Shown: positions 1-8,253 of the stretch, one piece after another
How the letters are laid out: each line of letters opens with the position of its first letter
How positions within the stretch are numbered: position 1 is the first letter of the stretch
Assembly: GCA_964399035.1 (NCBI GenBank)
Contig: CAYNPH010000009.1
Location: 106,510-170,509 of the forward strand
DNA: 64,000 nucleotides
Direction: 5' to 3'
Source: WAOL01 sp964399035
Lineage (GTDB): Archaea; Thermoproteota; Thermoprotei_A; Sulfolobales; NBVN01
Translations under genes and position numbers: made by a program
Notes under the pieces: model-generated
What the model was told of the DNA's origin: nothing
What the model saw: only the letters and a program-made list of their open reading frames with translations
The model's database searches: none

Positions 1-128
1 TTGGGGCATTTACCTTCGTACCTCATGGCTAACTCGGAAGGTGCGGGTAATCCAAAGCAATCCTGGCCTACCCGCTCAAATACGAATATTATGGATCCGC
101 ATCCCTTACAACGAAATATTACCGGCAC
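1..128 (-). CDS. Small zinc-ribbon protein, N-terminal part (cut by left window edge)
   Basis: Reading the minus strand from a GTG at 128 gives 42 residues that run off the left edge without a stop. The start MPVIFRCKGCG and the later GKCP look like the first and second knuckles of a zinc ribbon (CxxCG, then CPxx at the edge), with VGQDCFGLPAPSEL between them. I believe archaeal genomes have similar small zinc-ribbon proteins of unknown function, but this is from memory. A TATA-like TTTAAA lies upstream at about 182-187. The plus-strand reading of the same DNA (1-192) has no recognisable motif and I treat it as a shadow. The function is unknown. Confidence 0.62.
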   Translation of the reverse strand, partial: MPVIFRCKGCGSIIFVFERVGQDCFGLPAPSELAMRYEGKCP

Positions 129-324
129 TTACAGAACACCGATTATTTCTTACGCTGATCAAGTAGATAATAAGCTACCCTTTAAATACTAGGGGGTATT
201 ACTTGATAATCAATCACTAGTGTAGCATGTTCGATGGTAATGCATTTATATACATCGCACCGGTATTATCCATTAATGGATTTTTAAGAAAATAGTGATG
301 CCTCTACGTGATAAGGTATTACTC

Positions 325-759
325 CTAGACCTTCGGCATTGAGTACTCCCATAGAGGCTTACCTTTACTTGTCTTGGGTGCCAGCCAGTCTATGATTCTC
401 TCCAAGTCATCGCTAACTATGACTACCCTAATGGGTCCCAACGGTGACTCAGAGTCATACGTAACAAAGGATACGTGGCCTGCGTACGCGCTTTGCTTGT
501 GTAGTTTCAGCGTTATCCTATTGTCTACTCTTGAAGAAAACATAATTTTGCGTGCTGTATCGAGTATCCTATCCTGCCTTAAAACCTGGTGGAACCTCAA
601 CAGTGATTCTACTTTATTCGATTCGCAAACCACCTCCTTATAGGGCGAGCCATCAATGACATCGTAGTGCTCAACATCGAATAAATTACGAATGGATCTA
701 AGCACGCGCTCCAGATCCTCTGTCGGTCTGAGATCGCTTCGTACCTGTAGCAAAAACAT
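325..759 (-). CDS. UPF0201 family protein (RNA-binding-like domain)
   Basis: The 144-residue product fits the UPF0201 (COG1325) family, small archaeal proteins with a predicted RNA-binding fold and no established role. It lies directly downstream of a UPF0200 kinase-like gene and its 5' part overlaps that gene's 3' end by 62 nt (698-759), so the two are surely co-transcribed and probably translationally coupled. The pairing of UPF0200 and UPF0201 recurs in archaea, which suggests a shared function. The start is an ATG, giving MFLLQVRSDL. The family assignment is fairly sure; the biochemical activity is not known. Confidence 0.82.
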   Translation of the reverse strand: MFLLQVRSDLRPTEDLERVLRSIRNLFDVEHYDVIDGSPYKEVVCESNKVESLLRFHQVLRQDRILDTARKIMFSSRVDNRITLKLHKQSAYAGHVSFVTYDSESPLGPIRVVIVSDDLERIIDWLAPKTSKGKPLWEYSMPKV

Positions 760-1318
760 TCCTTAACTCCTCCCTTAGCTTGGAGACGGCTTCCTTCTTT
801 ATATCGCTTATGTCTCGCCCCTCATTAACTATCATTATGTCGGCTAACGCTATCACACCCCCTATCCCGAAGCTTAACTCCTTAAGATCCCTCTCCCGGA
901 AGTCCTCCCAGTCTGTAGGATCATCAGGTCTCCCTCTACGCACGAGTCTCTCAAAACGTGTTCTAGGGGAGGCATGCACCGCAACTATTATCACTGAACC
1001 CTCCTTGGAGAAACGCGCGATTTCGTCAAGACTTCGCACACCATCTATCACTACCACATCAGAACTCACGTTTCGGATCCTTCGGGAAGTTAATTCCGCA
1101 ACCGCCGTAGGCCCCATTTCCTCGCGTAGGCGTTTAGCGAATTCCATCATTGATTTAAGATCCTCCTTTACACCTCTACGCCTCGCTTCCTCTCTGACAA
1201 CGTCACCCATACTTAGGACGGGGTACCCGAATTCCTCAGCTATACCCTCTACAACCACTGACTTACCGGATCCCGGCATTCCGGTTACACAGATAAGCAC
1301 TCGCTTCAAGCCTGTCAC
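698..1318 (-). CDS. UPF0200 family P-loop nucleotide kinase-like protein
   Basis: The protein has a Walker A GMPGSGKS at about residues 14-21 and the overall layout of a small nucleotide/dephospho-CoA kinase, including an R-rich lid region (RRGRPDD, about residues 127-133). It belongs to the archaeal UPF0200 group, whose substrate is not established; the name dephospho-CoA kinase is often transferred to it but is not proven. The start is a GTG at 1318. Its last 62 nt overlap the UPF0201 gene in another frame. The C-terminus (TKRSQTDRGSGARA) is polar and probably disordered, which fits a tail that exists because of the overlap. Confidence 0.82.
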   Translation of the reverse strand: MTGLKRVLICVTGMPGSGKSVVVEGIAEEFGYPVLSMGDVVREEARRRGVKEDLKSMMEFAKRLREEMGPTAVAELTSRRIRNVSSDVVVIDGVRSLDEIARFSKEGSVIIVAVHASPRTRFERLVRRGRPDDPTDWEDFRERDLKELSFGIGGVIALADIMIVNEGRDISDIKKEAVSKLREELRNVFATGTKRSQTDRGSGARA

Positions 1319-1399
1319 CTACCCAACAACTTTCAACACTAGTCCCAGAGCTTCTTTTCGCCCTAAGTATTTAAAGTAGGATTCGAAAATCGTAGTGAA

Positions 1400-2170
1400 C
1401 TACTTGATCATAATGCGCATGAATTTCCTAGCTATCCATGAGTACTTGAATATTTTCCTTGCCTCTCTCAGGTGATCCCCGTAACCATGCCTATACCTCT
1501 GCGAAACGTGGAATAGAAGTAACATCCTTGCTCTAACCTCCCTAGCAACGTGGGCTGCCTCAGCTGCCGTTGAATGCTTGTACTCCAGTGCTAAGTCGCT
1601 GTCGTTTGATGAGAGTGTTGCATCATGTATTAATACGTCAGGCTCCTCCACGATGCTGGAGAGCTTCTTGGGTAATGGGCGAGTGTCAGTAATGTAAGCA
1701 AGCGTCCTCTTGCCTCCGAAGTGGAGCACGTATCCGTAAGTAACTATGCCGTGATCAAGTTCTATTGCCTGTACCACTACGTCATTGGAGAGTCGTAACT
1801 CGTCCTCACTCTTAAGCTCGATAACAGCTACGTCAAACCTAGGCCTAAAGTACAGGAGTTTGAAGTTCTCTAGAAGGTAATCTCGTATTCCTTCAGGCCC
1901 TATGATGGTCACTTGCGTTTCGGTGCCTGAGAGCGACCTGGACTGCAGTAACGGGATTAGTCCCAATATGTGATCGCCATGCATGTGCGTTATTAAGATA
2001 TAGCGTATGGAGGCAACACTGGAACCCGCCTCGTGTATCCTATGTTGCGTTCCTTCGCCAGCATCCAGCAATAGGCGTGTTCTTCCATAGCAAACGATTA
2101 TAGAGGGAAGGTCGTCACTTCCTGGGTATGGTCCTGACGCCCCTAATATTGTTGCTCTAATGGGGTTCAA
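1400..2170 (-). CDS. rnz: Ribonuclease Z (tRNA 3' processing endonuclease)
   Basis: This is a metallo-beta-lactamase fold nuclease that cuts pre-tRNA after the discriminator base to give the 3' end. The metal-binding motif HMHGDH is at about residues 62-67. Further ligands are likely the D of AYITDTRP (about 160-167), the HD of LIHDATL (about 179-185) and the H of LLFHVS. The length of 256 residues is a little short for archaeal RNase Z. Its ATG overlaps the stop of the upstream tRNA methyltransferase gene by 4 nt (ATGA), so the two form an operon for tRNA maturation. Confidence 0.9.
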   Translation of the reverse strand: MNPIRATILGASGPYPGSDDLPSIIVCYGRTRLLLDAGEGTQHRIHEAGSSVASIRYILITHMHGDHILGLIPLLQSRSLSGTETQVTIIGPEGIRDYLLENFKLLYFRPRFDVAVIELKSEDELRLSNDVVVQAIELDHGIVTYGYVLHFGGKRTLAYITDTRPLPKKLSSIVEEPDVLIHDATLSSNDSDLALEYKHSTAAEAAHVAREVRARMLLLFHVSQRYRHGYGDHLREARKIFKYSWIARKFMRIMIK

Positions 2171-3201
2171 GGCTTCCTCACCACGAAGATGTCCCTTGTT
2201 AGTGCTCCATGAACCCAGTTAAGGTGTCTCTCCATGATCTTTAAACCGACGTCATCAATTACCTCTTCCACCTCAACATCCTTTCTTTGGGCAAATGCTA
2301 AGTAACCACCACTGATTAGGGTCTCCGCTGCCTCATTCAAGAAGCACTCCATTAACTCCCGTAACCCCCCGCTACACTTCACCTGCGTTAACCTTCCGTA
2401 GGGCGGGTCTGTTCCTATGGAACTTACTTTCCGTACAGGCATACTACACGCATCAGCCACGAAAACCTGAGGCACACATCCATAATGCATGAGGTTCTCT
2501 GCCGCACCCGTAACGTGACGTACGCTTATATCGCTCCCAACATACTTGAGTCCCATAACACAAGCCTCAAGCAGGAATCCCCCAACACCGCAGAACGGAT
2601 CATAGAACAAACCCTCAGGTCCAGCTCTACTCAAGTTCACGAATATCCTACTCCAGAGAGGGGTGAGTGTCCCCGGGAGATATACTGGCCTATGCTGTGG
2701 TGCCCTCGCATCGAACTCACGCATTCTCCTTGTGAAGAGCCTGTAGCCAATAATAATAACTCCTTCACTCAATATGATATCTATTAAGGGGGCATCAGGG
2801 GAACGTATAGCGCCTTGTAGCGTTCCTCGAATCGCATTGATCACGTCAGCATACCTCACGTTATATCCATACCTCTTCACTCGCTTGAACGCTACGTGGC
2901 TGAAGGGTAATTTCCTTAACTCATCACACTCCTTCAGGAGCCTACGTAGCCCCTCTACACCCTCACTTGTTTCAACTACACCAAGCATTACTCCAGCATA
3001 TCTCACCAAGGCTGCCCTTCTTCTAAGTACCTCAAAGAAGCCCTCCTCACATTCTCCAATAACTACTTGATCCAGCTTAGCATGGATCTTAAGGTATTTG
3101 TGCTCAGCTTCACTAAGTGCTATTAACTCTGAGTAAGGTAGCGTCCTATGCTCTCCTGACAAGAAGAAGTATGCTTTACTAATTCGTGGTAATGAATTCA
3201 T
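2167..3201 (-). CDS. tRNA (guanine-10-N2) methyltransferase-like, THUMP/SAM-dependent
   Basis: The C-terminal half is a class I SAM methyltransferase: the SAM-binding motif DPFCGVGG is at about residues 202-209 and the amino-methylation catalytic motif TDPPYG at about 264-269, as in Trm11/TrmG10 enzymes that methylate N2 of G10 in tRNA. The N-terminal 160 residues should hold the THUMP-type tRNA-binding domain. It is followed by RNase Z with a 4-nt overlap, consistent with tRNA processing. The precise base target is inferred from the family; a related guanosine N2 specificity cannot be excluded. Confidence 0.82.
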   Translation of the reverse strand: MNSLPRISKAYFFLSGEHRTLPYSELIALSEAEHKYLKIHAKLDQVVIGECEEGFFEVLRRRAALVRYAGVMLGVVETSEGVEGLRRLLKECDELRKLPFSHVAFKRVKRYGYNVRYADVINAIRGTLQGAIRSPDAPLIDIILSEGVIIIGYRLFTRRMREFDARAPQHRPVYLPGTLTPLWSRIFVNLSRAGPEGLFYDPFCGVGGFLLEACVMGLKYVGSDISVRHVTGAAENLMHYGCVPQVFVADACSMPVRKVSSIGTDPPYGRLTQVKCSGGLRELMECFLNEAAETLISGGYLAFAQRKDVEVEEVIDDVGLKIMERHLNWVHGALTRDIFVVRKP

Positions 3202-3238
3202 AGTCTATCACTGTCTTTCAGATGTGTACTTCATTACC

Positions 3239-4141
3239 TCATGGAGCACGGTATTCCCTAAGCACGGCAGTTAGTTCCGGGCTAACGTCCACGTACTCTA
3301 TTAAGTCATCGTTAATTCTAACGGCCAGCGTATTCAGTGTAAGTACCTTGTCTACGCCAGCATTCCTCAATTTTCCTAGGGCTTCACCAACGAATAGCCC
3401 ATGGCTCGCAACCGCGAACACCTCTGATGCCCCACATCCCCGCAAGAAAGATGCTATGTTAGCTACGGTGCCACCAGTACTTATTATGTCGTCCACTATT
3501 ACGACTTCCTTCCCATCAACATCTATGTTTTCCGGTAACTCATGTCTTATTTGACCTGTAATCCTATCCCTGTGTTTCCTTATTACGAAGCACTCGCACT
3601 CAAGTTCGGACGCGAGCGCCTTAGCCCTATGAGATGCTCCTAGATCAGGTGAAACAACTATGGGGTTCTTAAGACCCATGCTCCTTAGTTTGCTGGAGAA
3701 AACCTTAGAGGGTATAATGTTCCTCGCTTGACCCGCGAAGTACCTTAGGCTTTCGGGTTTATGTAAGTCAACAACGTAGAGCTCGTCCACACCCGCATCG
3801 CTCAGTAGCCTCAACACAGTCCTTACGCTAACAGCCTCGCCGGGCAGGAACTCACGATCCTGACGTGCATATGCTAAGTAAGTAAGTACCACTCTGACAT
3901 TGCGCACGCCATGACTCCGCAAGGCATCCACGGCGAAGAATAACTCCAGTAGCCTCTTATCTTGCTCAGGATACGTGGTCTGCACTAGAATGACGTCCTT
4001 ATTCTCAACGTTAGTTTCTATCCTGACGTAGGACTCACCATCTGGGAACACTTTCCTTCGAATTACTTGGAAGTAAGATCCTAAATCCTCAGCAACCTTC
4101 CTCCCTATACCCTCAAGCTCTGGAAACACTAATACTATCAT
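3239..4141 (-). CDS. prs: Ribose-phosphate pyrophosphokinase (PRPP synthetase)
   Basis: This enzyme makes 5-phosphoribosyl-1-diphosphate from ribose 5-phosphate and ATP, the precursor for purines, pyrimidines, histidine and tryptophan. The PRPP-binding loop VVIVDDIISTGGT is at about residues 212-224. The flexible-loop arginine region and the YARQDREF motif (about 90-97) are also present. The length of 300 residues is normal for archaeal Prs. It is transcribed toward the tRNA methyltransferase gene with a gap of about 37 nt, so it may share a transcript. UPRT, a PRPP user, is elsewhere in the window at 49951-50616. Confidence 0.95.
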   Translation of the reverse strand: MIVLVFPELEGIGRKVAEDLGSYFQVIRRKVFPDGESYVRIETNVENKDVILVQTTYPEQDKRLLELFFAVDALRSHGVRNVRVVLTYLAYARQDREFLPGEAVSVRTVLRLLSDAGVDELYVVDLHKPESLRYFAGQARNIIPSKVFSSKLRSMGLKNPIVVSPDLGASHRAKALASELECECFVIRKHRDRITGQIRHELPENIDVDGKEVVIVDDIISTGGTVANIASFLRGCGASEVFAVASHGLFVGEALGKLRNAGVDKVLTLNTLAVRINDDLIEYVDVSPELTAVLREYRAP

Positions 4142-4253
4142 TCCCGTCCCCTGTGTTTTAATTCACGGTTCCCCTTATTGACGTATTCGGTGTTACTCGA
4201 TAACTTAATCCTTTGTGTAAACACTACTTACCTAGTGGGTCGGTGGTGTTAAA

Positions 4254-5336
4254 ATGCCTAGAAAACCTGATCTTTCAAAACCTTGGGTGAGAGAAGCTAA
4301 GTATTGGGAACCGCTCGATCATAGGAGAGTGAAGTGCAACCTATGTTCAAGGAGGTGTGTAATACAGCCTGAATCATACGGGGTTTGCGGTGTCAGGTAC
4401 AACCATGACGGCAAGTTATACACACTAGTTTACGGTCTACTTACAGCCGCAAACGTAGATCCAATTGAAAAGAAACCCCTCACCCACTTTCACCCTGGCT
4501 CGCTAGTAATGTCTATCTCTACCGCTGGTTGCAATTTCATGTGCAAGTTCTGCTTGAACTGGACCATAAGTCAGGCACGTCAGGAGAAGATCATCGGAGA
4601 CTACTTTACCCCGGAGGAAGTCGTGAATCTAGCCCTAAAGTATGGGGCTGACGGTATGAGTTACACCTATAACGAACCTACGGTCTTCTACGAATTCATG
4701 CTCGATACAGCTAAGTTAGCGATGAAACGCGGACTGTTTAACACAATAGTAACTAACGGATACATGACCCCTGAAGCCATACAGGAACTAGCACCTTATT
4801 TAAATGCTGCCACAGTTGATGTCAAGGGAAATGCGGATCCATCCTTCTACAGGAAATTCATGGGCGTGAACGATCCTACACCCATATTCGACGCCCTACT
4901 AGAACTCAAAAAGCATGGGGTGTTCATAGAAGTGACGGATCTTGTGGTTCCGAGATACGGTGAGGATGAGGATGCCCTTAGGAAGCTGGCTAGCTGGATA
5001 GTGGATAACCTCGGCCCTGACACACCTTTTCACGTGCTGAGATTCCACCCCGACTTCCTCATGCGTGACGTGCCCTCAACACCCTTGAGAACCCTAGAGA
5101 AGCACGCCAAGATAGCTAAGGAATGCGGGCTGAACTACGTCTACGTGGGGAACGTGCCTGGTCATCCCCTAGAGCATACTTACTGTCCCAAGTGTGGAAC
5201 GCTTCTAGTGCAGAGGTACGGCTTCGATATAATCGAGTGGAATTTAAGTGAAGACAATAAGTGCCCTAAGTGTGGACATAAGATTAACATCATTGGAAAG
5301 TATAAGAAGCGCCCGAGACATCTGCTCTGGTGGTGA
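4254..5336 (+). CDS. amrS: AmmeMemoRadiSam-type radical SAM enzyme
   Basis: The radical SAM cluster motif CxxxCxxC is seen as C93, C97 and C100 (AGCNFMCKFC). Upstream, C28, C31, C35 and C45 form a second cysteine group, and the C-terminus has a zinc ribbon of two CPKCG knuckles (about residues 306-310 and 339-343). This layout matches AmrS of the AmmeMemoRadiSam system, a widely conserved trio of unknown reaction that is often misnamed pyruvate-formate-lyase activase. The partner genes Memo and AMMECR1 are not in this window. The next gene, a GPN GTPase, starts 4 nt after its stop. Confidence 0.88.
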   Translation: MPRKPDLSKPWVREAKYWEPLDHRRVKCNLCSRRCVIQPESYGVCGVRYNHDGKLYTLVYGLLTAANVDPIEKKPLTHFHPGSLVMSISTAGCNFMCKFCLNWTISQARQEKIIGDYFTPEEVVNLALKYGADGMSYTYNEPTVFYEFMLDTAKLAMKRGLFNTIVTNGYMTPEAIQELAPYLNAATVDVKGNADPSFYRKFMGVNDPTPIFDALLELKKHGVFIEVTDLVVPRYGEDEDALRKLASWIVDNLGPDTPFHVLRFHPDFLMRDVPSTPLRTLEKHAKIAKECGLNYVYVGNVPGHPLEHTYCPKCGTLLVQRYGFDIIEWNLSEDNKCPKCGHKINIIGKYKKRPRHLLWW

Positions 5337-5340
5337 GTTA

Positions 5341-6153
5341 ATGTATTACATCTTAATCTCCGGACCCGCAGGCTCGGGAAAGTCAACGCTAGTTAAGTCT
5401 CTCGGTGAATGGATGGAGGATCACCAAATGGATGTCGTTAGGGTGAACTTCGATCCCGCTGCTGAGGTACTTCCCTATACTCCCGATGTTGATGTGCGAA
5501 GGTACGTTAATGCTCGTGACTTAATGATTAAGCATGGATTAGGTCCTAACGGTGCAATGATTGCCAGCGTTGATTACTTAGTGAATTACGTCGCAGACCT
5601 AAGGAACGAAGTAGAGGAGTTACGCGCTAATTACGCATTAGTTGACTTGCCCGGGCAATTAGAGGTCATAGCGTTCAGGCGTTTAGGACCCATAATAATT
5701 AAGGAGCTAGTTAGGGGTTACAAATCCGCCATGGTTTTCCTAGTGGATGTTAGGCTAGCTACTGAGATGACTTCCGCGCTCTCAATAACCCTCCTCGCAC
5801 TCTCAACTCTTTACAGATTAGAGCTACCGCTGACGCTAGCACTCAACAAGATTGATTTAATCACCGCCGATCTTGCAAATCCGAATGAACTGTTTACTAC
5901 GCTTAAGAATAGTGTGAACCTCATGAAGCTCCTTGAGGATACCCACAGCTGTGCAGAATTAACCCTGTCAACGGTCTTTGTGGATCCGGAGATCAGCGAA
6001 AATCTATGTAGAGTAGTGAAGAACGCCTTCAGCGAAGTGATCCCCCTCTCGGCTAAGGAGGGTTACGGCATTGATTCACTCTACGCTGCCACCCAGAGGG
6101 TTTTGGCTGGAGGCGAGGATTTCCTTACCGAAGAACCCAGCGGGTTCTACTAA
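5341..6153 (+). CDS. GPN-loop GTPase
   Basis: The protein has a Walker A GPAGSGKST at residues 8-16, the family-defining GPN at 68-70 (LGPNG), a switch motif DLPGQ and an NKID guanine-specificity motif. GPN GTPases form dimers; the eukaryotic ones help assemble RNA polymerase II, while the archaeal role is unsettled. The ATG at 5341 is chosen because the P-loop begins seven residues later, as in the family, and because longer readings lie inside the amrS frame. It sits 4 nt after amrS and is most likely in its operon. The length is 270 residues. Confidence 0.9.
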   Translation: MYYILISGPAGSGKSTLVKSLGEWMEDHQMDVVRVNFDPAAEVLPYTPDVDVRRYVNARDLMIKHGLGPNGAMIASVDYLVNYVADLRNEVEELRANYALVDLPGQLEVIAFRRLGPIIIKELVRGYKSAMVFLVDVRLATEMTSALSITLLALSTLYRLELPLTLALNKIDLITADLANPNELFTTLKNSVNLMKLLEDTHSCAELTLSTVFVDPEISENLCRVVKNAFSEVIPLSAKEGYGIDSLYAATQRVLAGGEDFLTEEPSGFY

Positions 6154-6213
6154 AACCTTAATTTACTCATGATTAAAGGATTAGTTATAATGAATTGAAC
6201 CGTTTCTCCCTAA

Positions 6214-6390
6214 AGGTGCCACTCCAGTTAATTCATGTGGTTTTTATTGGCCACACCTAGGGAATTCCGCCTCGACTAAACGTCATCGGGTCATGGGCGA
6301 CGGTCGAGACCAACGGCACGGTCCCCCATCTAGGGGACCCCATGGGGCTTGGAGCACAGCTCCCAACCCATAGAGCTTACTCATAGCAAA
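6214..6390. ncRNA. Candidate structured non-coding RNA (strand unresolved)
   Basis: The space between two plus-strand genes holds a GC-rich island within AT-rich flanks, the usual mark of an RNA gene in a hyperthermophile. Clear stems are visible: CTCGAC/GTCGAG (6271-6276 with 6303-6308) extended by CGTC/GACG; GGTCCCC/GGGGACC around CATCTA (about 6320-6339); and a long hairpin from ATGGG (6342-6346) to CCCAT (6367-6371) that includes GAGC-ACA-GCTC. No ORF of note crosses it. It does not look like tRNA, 5S rRNA, SRP RNA or RNase P RNA (the last is found at 63282-63613). The identity is unknown. Confidence 0.55.
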
Positions 6391-6404
6391 AAGATGTAAT
6401 TTGA

Positions 6405-6442
6405 TATATTTATAAGATTCTGCCCCACAAGAGCTTTTATTT
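6405..6442 (+). promoter_or_regulatory. TATA-like boxes for the acyl-CoA synthetase beta gene
   Basis: Two TATA-like boxes precede the gene: TATATTTATAAG at 6405-6416 and TTTTATTT at 6435-6442. Transcription from the second box would begin around 6465, a few bases before the ATG at 6472, giving a nearly leaderless mRNA as is common in crenarchaea. Confidence 0.5.
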
Positions 6443-6471
6443 CCCCCACGTAGTGTTAAGTGGGTTTCGCC

Positions 6472-7182
6472 ATGAGTGCCGCGGAAAAGGTCAAGCGGAT
6501 TATTGAGGAAGCAAAGAAGGAAGGCAGAACAAAGCTACTGGAACACGAAGCTTACGAGGTTCTTGCAGCATACAACTTGCCTGTCCCTAAAGCCGCGCTA
6601 GCTAAGAGTGAGGATGAAGCTGTTAAAATAGCCAATGAAATAGGTTATCCCGTCGTACTCAAGATAGTGAGCCCCGACATTGTCCATAAGTCGGACGTGG
6701 GTGGAGTTAAGATCAACCTAAAGAACGAGGACGACGTGAGGAAGGCCTTCAAGAGTATCATGGGGAGCGTCAAGGAGAAAGCGCCTAATGCTAGAATTAC
6801 TGGCATTCTAGTGCAGGAAATGGTTCCTGAGGGTCTCGAAGTAATAGTTGGCGCCACGCGGGATCCAACCTTCGGGCCAGTGCTGCTCTTTGGTTTAGGC
6901 GGGATCTTCGTGGAAGTACTTAAGGATGTGAGCTTTAGAATAGCACCAGTAACGAAGTACGACGCGGAAACCATGCTCAGTGAGATCAAAGCATCTAAAC
7001 TGCTAGAGGGGTACAGAGGCATGCCACCTAGGGACAAGGAGGCGTTAGTTAACATCATAATAAACCTCTCAAGATTCATGGAGGAGCAGGATTCCGTGAG
7101 CGATGTTGACCTCAACCCGATAATGGCTTTCGAAGTTGGTAAGGGAGCTAAGATTGCTGACGCACGAGTACTGATAAAGTGA
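6472..7182 (+). CDS. ADP-forming acetyl/acyl-CoA synthetase, beta subunit (ATP-grasp)
   Basis: This matches the beta subunit of ADP-forming acyl-CoA synthetase, which conserves the energy of an acyl-CoA thioester as ATP in archaeal fermentation. It has the ATP-grasp fold with VVLKIVSPDIVHKSDVGGV (about residues 59-77), FGPVLLFGLGG (about 142-152) and the DLNPI metal/nucleotide motif near the end. In archaea the CoA-binding alpha subunit is usually a separate gene; none is present nearby. A GTG at 6460 is also in frame, but the ATG at 6472 suits the TATA box better. Specificity (acetyl, aryl or branched acyl) cannot be told from sequence. Confidence 0.9.
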   Translation: MSAAEKVKRIIEEAKKEGRTKLLEHEAYEVLAAYNLPVPKAALAKSEDEAVKIANEIGYPVVLKIVSPDIVHKSDVGGVKINLKNEDDVRKAFKSIMGSVKEKAPNARITGILVQEMVPEGLEVIVGATRDPTFGPVLLFGLGGIFVEVLKDVSFRIAPVTKYDAETMLSEIKASKLLEGYRGMPPRDKEALVNIIINLSRFMEEQDSVSDVDLNPIMAFEVGKGAKIADARVLIK

Positions 7183-7210
7183 CGCCTAAAATCTCTAGAA
7201 GGGTTGGATC

Positions 7211-8098
7211 TTGCAAAGCGTGAGCGATGAAGAGAAACTCTTACAGCAAATAGACGAGCTACGGAGACAAATAAAGCACCTTAAAGAGCAGAGAGCCGAA
7301 GTAGCTTCAAGAATAAGGGAGCTAAAAGCCGAGAGGAGAGAGTTAATAGAGAGAATAAAGGGTTACAGGAGCGAGCTACAGAAGCTCCGTGAAACACTCA
7401 ATGGACTTAAGGAGGAGCGCCAAGACCTAATAAGCCAGAGACGTGAGTTAATTAAGAGAATTAGACAAGTTAAGTCCGAATTATTCGCTAAGAAATCCGC
7501 ATTAAGTAATGCTCGAAGCACCAACGTAACCATAGGGAAGATTAGAAGTAAGATCGACAGGCTTGAATGGAGGATAATCACAGAATCGCTCCCACTCGAG
7601 GAGGAAAACCGCATAATAAAGGAGATCGCTCGCCTAGAGGCGCTACTTGAAAAAGCCCTTGAAGCACGAAGAATGTACGAAGAATGTAAGGAACTCAGAG
7701 CAGAGTTGAAGAGTTTAATGATAGAGCTGAATGACATAAATAAGAAAATCAATGACCTTTCAGAGAAAATAAACAGTATACGAAGTCGCATAGGGGCATT
7801 AAAAGAAGACGTAAATAATCTCCAACAAGAAATAGATAGAAAAAGTAAAGAAATCATGGATAACGCACAGAGGTTAGCGGAGATAACAGAACAGCTTAAT
7901 GAAGTCATACCTAAGTACCGTGAGGCTCAGAGCAAGCTACGTGAAATTAGGCTAGGTAGGAAGAAAGCTATGGAAGAAGCAATACTAAGTAAGAAACGTG
8001 AGGAGGCTGAACGAAAACTCAGAGAAGGAAAAAGATTAACCATAGAGGATCTAAAGGTTCTCTATGGCTTAGGGAACGAAGAAAAATCAAATACATAG
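7211..8098 (+). CDS. Long coiled-coil protein (COG1340-like)
   Basis: Nearly the whole 295-residue chain is made of heptad-like repeats rich in E, K, R, L and I, with a possible break near residues 94-125 (NARSTNV and the following LPLEEEN), so it should form one long coiled coil or an antiparallel hairpin. It resembles the archaeal COG1340 coiled-coil proteins, whose role is unknown. The C-terminus has a short non-coil segment (LTIEDLKVLYGLG) that could dock to a partner. It begins with TTG at 7211, or GTG at 7220, 28 nt after the acyl-CoA synthetase gene. Confidence 0.75.
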   Translation: MQSVSDEEKLLQQIDELRRQIKHLKEQRAEVASRIRELKAERRELIERIKGYRSELQKLRETLNGLKEERQDLISQRRELIKRIRQVKSELFAKKSALSNARSTNVTIGKIRSKIDRLEWRIITESLPLEEENRIIKEIARLEALLEKALEARRMYEECKELRAELKSLMIELNDINKKINDLSEKINSIRSRIGALKEDVNNLQQEIDRKSKEIMDNAQRLAEITEQLNEVIPKYREAQSKLREIRLGRKKAMEEAILSKKREEAERKLREGKRLTIEDLKVLYGLGNEEKSNT

Positions 8099-8253
8099 TT
8101 ATTTATCCTTAAAAGCCATAAACTATTGGCAATAATTGATTAAGGAGCATTGTGGTGATTATAGGTTAATATAATTCTCAACATATAATACATGCGTGAT
8201 TAAGGTTAATTAGTGATATTGATGAACCTTGATTTAGAACGGAGGCTTAGAGA

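Noticed and set aside
1..192. Plus-strand 63-codon ORF at the left edge
   Set aside because: The minus strand of the same DNA encodes a convincing zinc ribbon, and the plus product shows no motif.
780..1379. Plus-strand ORF of 199 codons opposite the UPF0200 gene
   Set aside because: It is serine- and threonine-rich antisense of a recognised gene and has no family features.
6214..6390. RNase P, SRP or 5S RNA as identity of the GC-rich island
   Set aside because: Conserved blocks of these RNAs are missing, and RNase P RNA is at 63282-63613.
7363..7908. Minus-strand ORF of 181 codons opposite the coiled-coil gene
   Set aside because: Its leucine/serine-rich product is the usual shadow of E/K-rich coiled-coil codons.
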